Assembly (NCBI GenBank): GCA_009602725.1
Contig: WELB01000070.1
Span: 178,896 to 215,271, forward strand
DNA: 36,376 bases
Direction of reading: 5' to 3'
Source of the DNA: Spirogloea muscicola
Taxonomy: Eukaryota > Streptophyta > Zygnematophyceae > Spirogloeales > Spirogloeaceae
Positions within the stretch are counted from its first letter, which is position 1; every line of letters starts with the position of its first letter. The position numbers were made by a program, and so were the translations under genes. Below the pieces are notes generated by a model. The model was not told the origin of the DNA, did not search any database, and saw only the letters and a program-made list of their open reading frames with translations. This document shows, piece after piece, positions 32,101 through 36,376 of this stretch.

Positions 32101-35100
32101 ATACCATCAGCACACATGACATAAGGGTACAGATTGCAGCAATGCATATCGAGCTGAGGCTCTCTGTTTACTGTCTTCCGGACTTCCTTGCTCCTTGATG
32201 CTACAGCTTGAGTTCGGCCTTGTACGAGCAAATGTCACCGAGCATGCGCAGTCTTGTGCAGATGACCTTCTACAAATGATCTGCTACATCTGAATGGAAT
32301 CTCTAAGACCTTGTCGATGTTCTCGTACCTGCGCAAACAAGACCGACTGACACGACAATGCCAGCTGGTCCTTATGATCCTGTAAGCACTTCACTTCTTC
32401 ACCAGGTCCAAAAGGCTTGTCAGGCTTGCCTTCACAAAACTTTGCCAGGTCATCTGTCAGAAAGGATGACAACGTCATATTAGAAAGGGGCCCGGGGNGG
32501 GGGGGGTAGCAAAGCAGCCCTGTTGTGAACAATCAATTTGTGCTCACATACAAAGGCAATGCCCAGCCGGCCTGCATTATCGTGTACAGAGGTGTGGTGC
32601 CGTCCAGAGGAAATATTAGCGGAGCTAAAAGCCAGCTGCCACACTTACTCTTACAAATTGCTGCCAAAGGGTAATTGAAGCGAATGTCCTCAGCAGCTCG
32701 CTGAGTAAGTCGGTGAACTTGCTGGCGGCACATGGGGTCTGTGAGTTCGTCCTTGAAGTCTTGGATGCACTGCATGATCTCCGAATCATGACGGCTCCTC
32801 ACTGCATAATACTCCACATCCTCAGCGCAGTTCTGACACAGGAACATTACCTAGGACCAGGTCAGTGTTTGCAATGACGCACATCCACGATGTGCAACAG
32901 ATTTGCCATACTGATGCAACATGATATTAAGATAGACAGACAACAATCAAAAATCTGATGCGGTCGATCTGGAGGTGTGAACCAGGCGTACATTGTAAAT
33001 GTCGCTGCCGCAGTACTTGACGAGGTTTGCATCCAGTCGAAAGTCCAAAGCACGACGAGCCATCATCTTCTCTAATTCTCCTTTGCTGCATGATGACAGG
33101 ATCCTGGTTTAGATAGCATCCAGCACCAATTTCCCCTCACAATGAGCAGGTCAACATTGAGCAGGTGTTGCACTGAGGCCTCTACCTACCCACCCAACGA
33201 GGAAGCTCTTGATCCAAAAACTGGTCATGTGCTATTTGGAGCCCAACTTGTCAAGAAATTATGACAGGCACCTAACTGTCCTCACTATTCCTTACCAGCT
33301 TGCTGAGAACGACGACTCAAGTCGATGTGCTTCAAGGCAGTCTTTAACTCGGGCTTCACCAGGTACAATGTCTTTGCAGAAGGCCTTCTTATCATTGATG
33401 CAGGCTGGAAAAGCATCAACCGAATTATTACTGTTACATTTACATAGCCAGTATTCTGAAGCACAGGAGCTTTACATAGTATGCCTCAAAAGATGCAGAG
33501 GTCTAGGGGGCAGATTGGCTTATGCAAAGCTAAAATGCAAGTGACACAGACAATTGGAGCACAATCTGCGAGCAGATAGTGGATACTTAGATGGAAATGC
33601 AGTGACCTTTGTACAGGCGAACATTTAGGCGGATGTCATCAGTAGTATCAATCTCCTCAGTAAACATTTCATCAGCACAATCCTGGCCTAATTCCAACAG
33701 ATGACTTGTCTGCAGCACAAACATCCGGCCGAGAAGACAAGATGTTCGCTCATCCATGTCCTGAGCAACTAGCAAGTCATCCTCTCATGGCCGGAGAGCG
33801 CAAGCGACACCAACCTTGGACCCTCTAGCAGCCATCAAGAGTCACTGCTAAACATTGCCTGTTCCTCCACCCGTGCCAACAGTTGCAGACCTCATACATC
33901 AGCTAATTGCAACAGGCACCACAACCATCAATAGTGGTGCTCATTGACATTACCAGGCAAGCTTGTACACGACCTCCTCCAGGTGTTGTATCATTGCAAA
34001 ACCTCTTGACGTCTTTGCTGCACGCATTCTTGAGCCCTGGATTGAAGGCATAGTCAACTGCAGCATCTAGGCGAGCTTTGAACACCTCTTCCTTGCAGTC
34101 TGCGGTCACAGAGTCTTTCTTGTCTCTGAACATAAGGTCAACCAATGAACAAAAACAAGGCAGAGAGTCACATATAGCAAAATGCTTATGCAGCCAGGTC
34201 CAAGGAGCATTGGCAACGCAAAAGGTGGTGGAGAAACTGAAGGCAAACAAGAGCACTGTGCAATAATCTTGGTGCAGATGTCACTATCTTCATTCACATG
34301 CACCCGTCTTTGTCCAAAATGTATGCCACTCTATGAAGCCACTGCGACCTACTTCAAGCATCTAAGGAGGTCATCTTCATATTGTGGGTCGTTTTCACAG
34401 TGCTTCGCAATATCTGCCCTGCAAGCGTCATCTGCCAAACAACAACTCCAAGGCCTGCCTCAGAGACTTGCTTCCAGAGGATGAAGCATTGTGTCTGATA
34501 AAGCTCCATAGCAGCCCAGCTTGGAATCTACAGCCACTCAGGACCTTGCACTGCTCTGGCCAGCCTGTGGCTCCTACATGCAACAGTCCAACTGCTGTCA
34601 ATGGACTACCACATTGCACCTCACACAGTCTCTTGCTCATCACTTACACAATTGCTTGTCCAGCTTCAAGTTCCTGTACATCTGGATCTTGAAATCTCGC
34701 AAGTCACCTTGGCAAGGTGCAGAAACTTGGCCTGTAGACAAACAGTGCATTTGCTTCCAGATGAAGATACCGACTGTGTACATTACCCGTGGCTTTTGAT
34801 TCAACAAGCTCAAAGGAGGCACACCTCTTTCGAGTCCTCTGGCACAGTCCAATGTGCAGCTTTGCGAGCCAAATATTCTGCTGCCTCATGCAGTGTGAGT
34901 GGCGAGAATACCACTGTCCACGTTGGCAAGCTTCTCTTGAGTCACTTGCGTAGTCAAACACTCCAGTAGCCGACCCCCTCCTGGCTTAATGTTCTTGCAA
35001 AATGTTGCAGCATCTGTGCTGCAATTACCTGCGAGTTTGGCAGAGGGCTGCGAGCTTGAGGGAAAGTGACGATAGATCATGCTGTTAGCACTTGAGAGCA

Positions 35101-35355
35101 GAGGACATTCATCGGCGTCATGCCAGCACCAGACTGGCTGCGCTTGGAACAATGACTACCTTTCAAAGACACGTCGTCCGCAGGCGCTTCGGCAGCATCG
35201 GCAGTGGGAGCAGCCACCACCGTCCGGGGGGGTGGATTGTCCATAAGGAGGTAATCCTCGTCGTCTACAGGGTCGTCGGCATCGAGGACAGACGTTGCGT
35301 GCCGGAAGCCTGTGACGAGCAGTGTGGCGACGAGCAGGAACCGGTATGTCCGCAT
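29159..35355 (-). CDS. GLG1: Golgi apparatus protein 1 homologue (cysteine-rich GLG1 repeats), 882 aa, 18 exons
   Basis: A type I membrane glycoprotein of the Golgi; animal GLG1 binds growth factors and selectins, while the algal role is unknown. Exons: 35355-35160, 35028-34912, 34731-34648, 34431-34353, 34125-33954, 33709-33607, 33404-33296, 33085-32992, 32832-32649, 32453-32329, 32089-31996, 31753-31649, 31418-31051, 30822-30774, 30573-30455, 30306-30136, 29892-29614, 29359-29159; frame is kept at all 17 junctions. Residues 1-22 are a signal peptide, followed by an acidic stretch. About twelve repeats follow the pattern CxxDxxxxC..CL..C, for example ACKDDLTKFC, ACSKDVKRFC and KCDGDVDKYC; animal GLG1 has about sixteen. 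A short Lys/Glu helix precedes one membrane span (842-863), and the cytosolic tail ends IKEGDV. Repeats are often split by introns after the second Cys block. An undetermined base (32498) lies in an intron. Confidence 0.95.
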
Positions 35356-35580
35356 CCGCCGCCCCTGGTCAGGAGGCGCCCGGCCAAGGATCAGCAATCC
35401 AACGAGGCTTGGACTCCGAGCCTGCGCTCGCAAGGCGAAGCGAGCACCAAGGCGGGCCGGCGCAATTGCAAGGCCAGCCGGCTCCCACGAGCGCGGCGCG
35501 CCAGTGCGGGCGGCGGCGCGGATCGGCGGGCGGCAGGCGCAATATATTCGGCACGAAACGGCGACGAGGGGGGCCTGACC
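35356..35580. promoter_or_regulatory. GC-rich promoter region of GLG1, possibly bidirectional
   Basis: 225 bp of CpG-rich DNA separates the GLG1 start codon (-) from a + strand ATG at 35581. If the latter is real, this is a shared divergent promoter. The only AT-rich patch is CAATATATTCGG near 35540, which could include a TATA-like element. Confidence 0.4.
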
Positions 35581-35745
35581 ATGGCGGCGGCGGAGCGGCA
35601 CGGCGGCGGCCGCGGCGCTTGTGGCGGCGGAGATGGAGGCGGAAGCCCGGGCGACCCGGGCGGGCAGGGGCTGGCTGGCGAGGGGCGCGGCGGGGCGGGA
35701 AGCGGCGCGCCGGATCCGCCGTCGCCGCTGCCGGCGGGCGCCTGG
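35581..35745 (+). CDS. Possible first exon of a divergent gene, Gly-rich
   Basis: An ATG in good context (CTGACCATGGCG) opens a Gly/Ala/Pro-rich frame starting MAAAERHGGGRGACGGG, with a possible donor TGG|GTACCG after codon 55; unspliced it stops at 35784. Repeat C begins at about 35788, so any further exons lie beyond it and outside the window, or the gene has been cut by the repeat. Low complexity makes chance likely. Confidence 0.2.
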
Positions 35746-35787
35746 GTACCGGGACGCGCGGGGCCTCTTATGATCAAGATCTGATGT

Positions 35788-35900
35788 CAGGCTGGCTACT
35801 CACAGCCATCGCCTCACTTTGCAAGAGCCGTCTCCTCTGCATTTTCCCAGCGCTGGGCTTTCCACAGCCCTCGCCCCGTTTGGCAGCTGCATATTTGTCT
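35788..35900 (+). repeat. Two repeat C copies
   Basis: Two forward hairpins follow each other: AGGCTGGCTACTCACAGCC at about 35789, and GGGCTTTCCACAGCCC near 35855 followed by TCGCCCCGTTTGGCAG. Confidence 0.65.
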
Positions 35901-36070
35901 TCCTTGCTACGACGAGTTTCGGCCTGTTTGCAGCGTGCTCAGGCTAATGCCTTGCACCAGAAAGCTGGACGAGCCCGTGGTTACTGAGCGGGTCAATCTG
36001 CTGTAGGTTATGTAGGTCTTCAGATGTGCTTGCATTTGTACTTGGCCATTTGCATTTGCATTTGCATTTG
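35885..36070 (+). repeat. Dispersed repeat B copy ending in a (CATTTG)4 tract
   Basis: Matches 741-930 at the left (for example CTGCATCAGAAAGCTG-like and GTGGTTACTGAGCGGGTCA) and the reverse copy at 19590-19700 at the right. It then passes into four units of CATTTG at 36047-36070. Confidence 0.7.
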
Positions 36071-36109
36071 CTTGTTTTACCATTGCATCCTCAGGCCCCT
36101 TTGTAGCTG

Positions 36110-36376
36110 CTCACCGCTCTTAGGCCCCTCTGAACCTTTGTGAATTCTTTTTGGGCTGGCTTTTCGCAGCCCTTGCCCCCATTGGAAGTGCCACTTCTTC
36201 TTCTATTTGGAAGAAAGTGCTCGCCCATTGAGAATAGGGGCTGGAACAACCAGCCCGAAAAAGAATGAACAGAGTACGAGAAGGGGGCCAGGGGAAGCGC
36301 TAAGTAACAGAAACAAAGCTGCTACGAGACACTCAGTAACCCCTGCTAAGCAGCCGCAGATCAGAGATGCTGGGCT
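36110..36376. repeat. Repeat C copy and terminal 167-bp duplicate block
   Basis: 36115-36200 is a forward repeat C copy (GGGCTGGCTTTTCGCAGCCC, TTGCCCCCATTGGAAG). 36210-36376 is reverse-type and identical base for base to 5318-5484. The window ends inside the match, so the true extent is unknown. Confidence 0.85.

Noticed and set aside
35092-35784. 221- to 230-codon open frames on + over the GLG1 first exon
   Set aside because: Antisense and GC-driven. GLG1 exon 1 on - has a signal peptide and joins in frame to the repeat exons.

Overview
The window looks like nuclear DNA of a green alga (Chlorophyta). The evidence is spliced plant-type genes with many short GT-AG introns, a plant-like A-type cyclin, a copy of the plant/algal telomere motif CCCTAAA, first exons lying in very GC-rich islands, and large intergenic stretches of dispersed repeats. 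I cannot name the species from sequence alone.

Five multi-exon genes can be built exon by exon with frame kept across every junction. (1) A cyclin A gene on + (6140-9085; 11 exons, 376 aa). (2) and (3) Two related small secreted proteins on - (13381-14032, 131 aa; 17364-18112, about 97 aa). Each has a signal peptide on an identical-length 67-nt exon, a phase-1 intron, then one exon crowded with nine N-glycosylation sequons and many His residues. I recognise no family for them, and they are the most unusual thing here. (4) A membrane-anchored, PAPS-type sulfotransferase on + (24488-26914; 9 exons, 5' end uncertain). (5) A Golgi apparatus protein 1 (GLG1, cysteine-rich repeat) homologue on - (29159-35355; 18 exons, 882 aa).

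Layout: 1-5.6 kb holds purine-rich and GC-rich DNA, then a dense field of short hairpin-bearing repeats. 5.7-9.1 kb is the cyclin and its GC-rich leader. 9.1-13.4 kb has no convincing gene. 13.4-18.4 kb carries the sequon-rich pair with their GC-island leaders. 18.4-24 kb is a second repeat field plus GC-rich islands. 24.5-26.9 kb is the sulfotransferase. 26.9-29.2 kb is empty. 29.2-35.4 kb is GLG1. The last 0.6 kb is repeat again and ends inside a 167-bp sequence identical to 5318-5484.

The cyclin is a cell-cycle gene and stands apart. The other four gene products are all predicted to enter or act in the secretory pathway: two heavily glycosylatable secreted proteins, a Golgi-type sulfotransferase and a Golgi glycoprotein. 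Whether this is more than coincidence is inference. Exon coordinates are my manual splice predictions. They are supported by reading frame and family similarity, not by transcripts.
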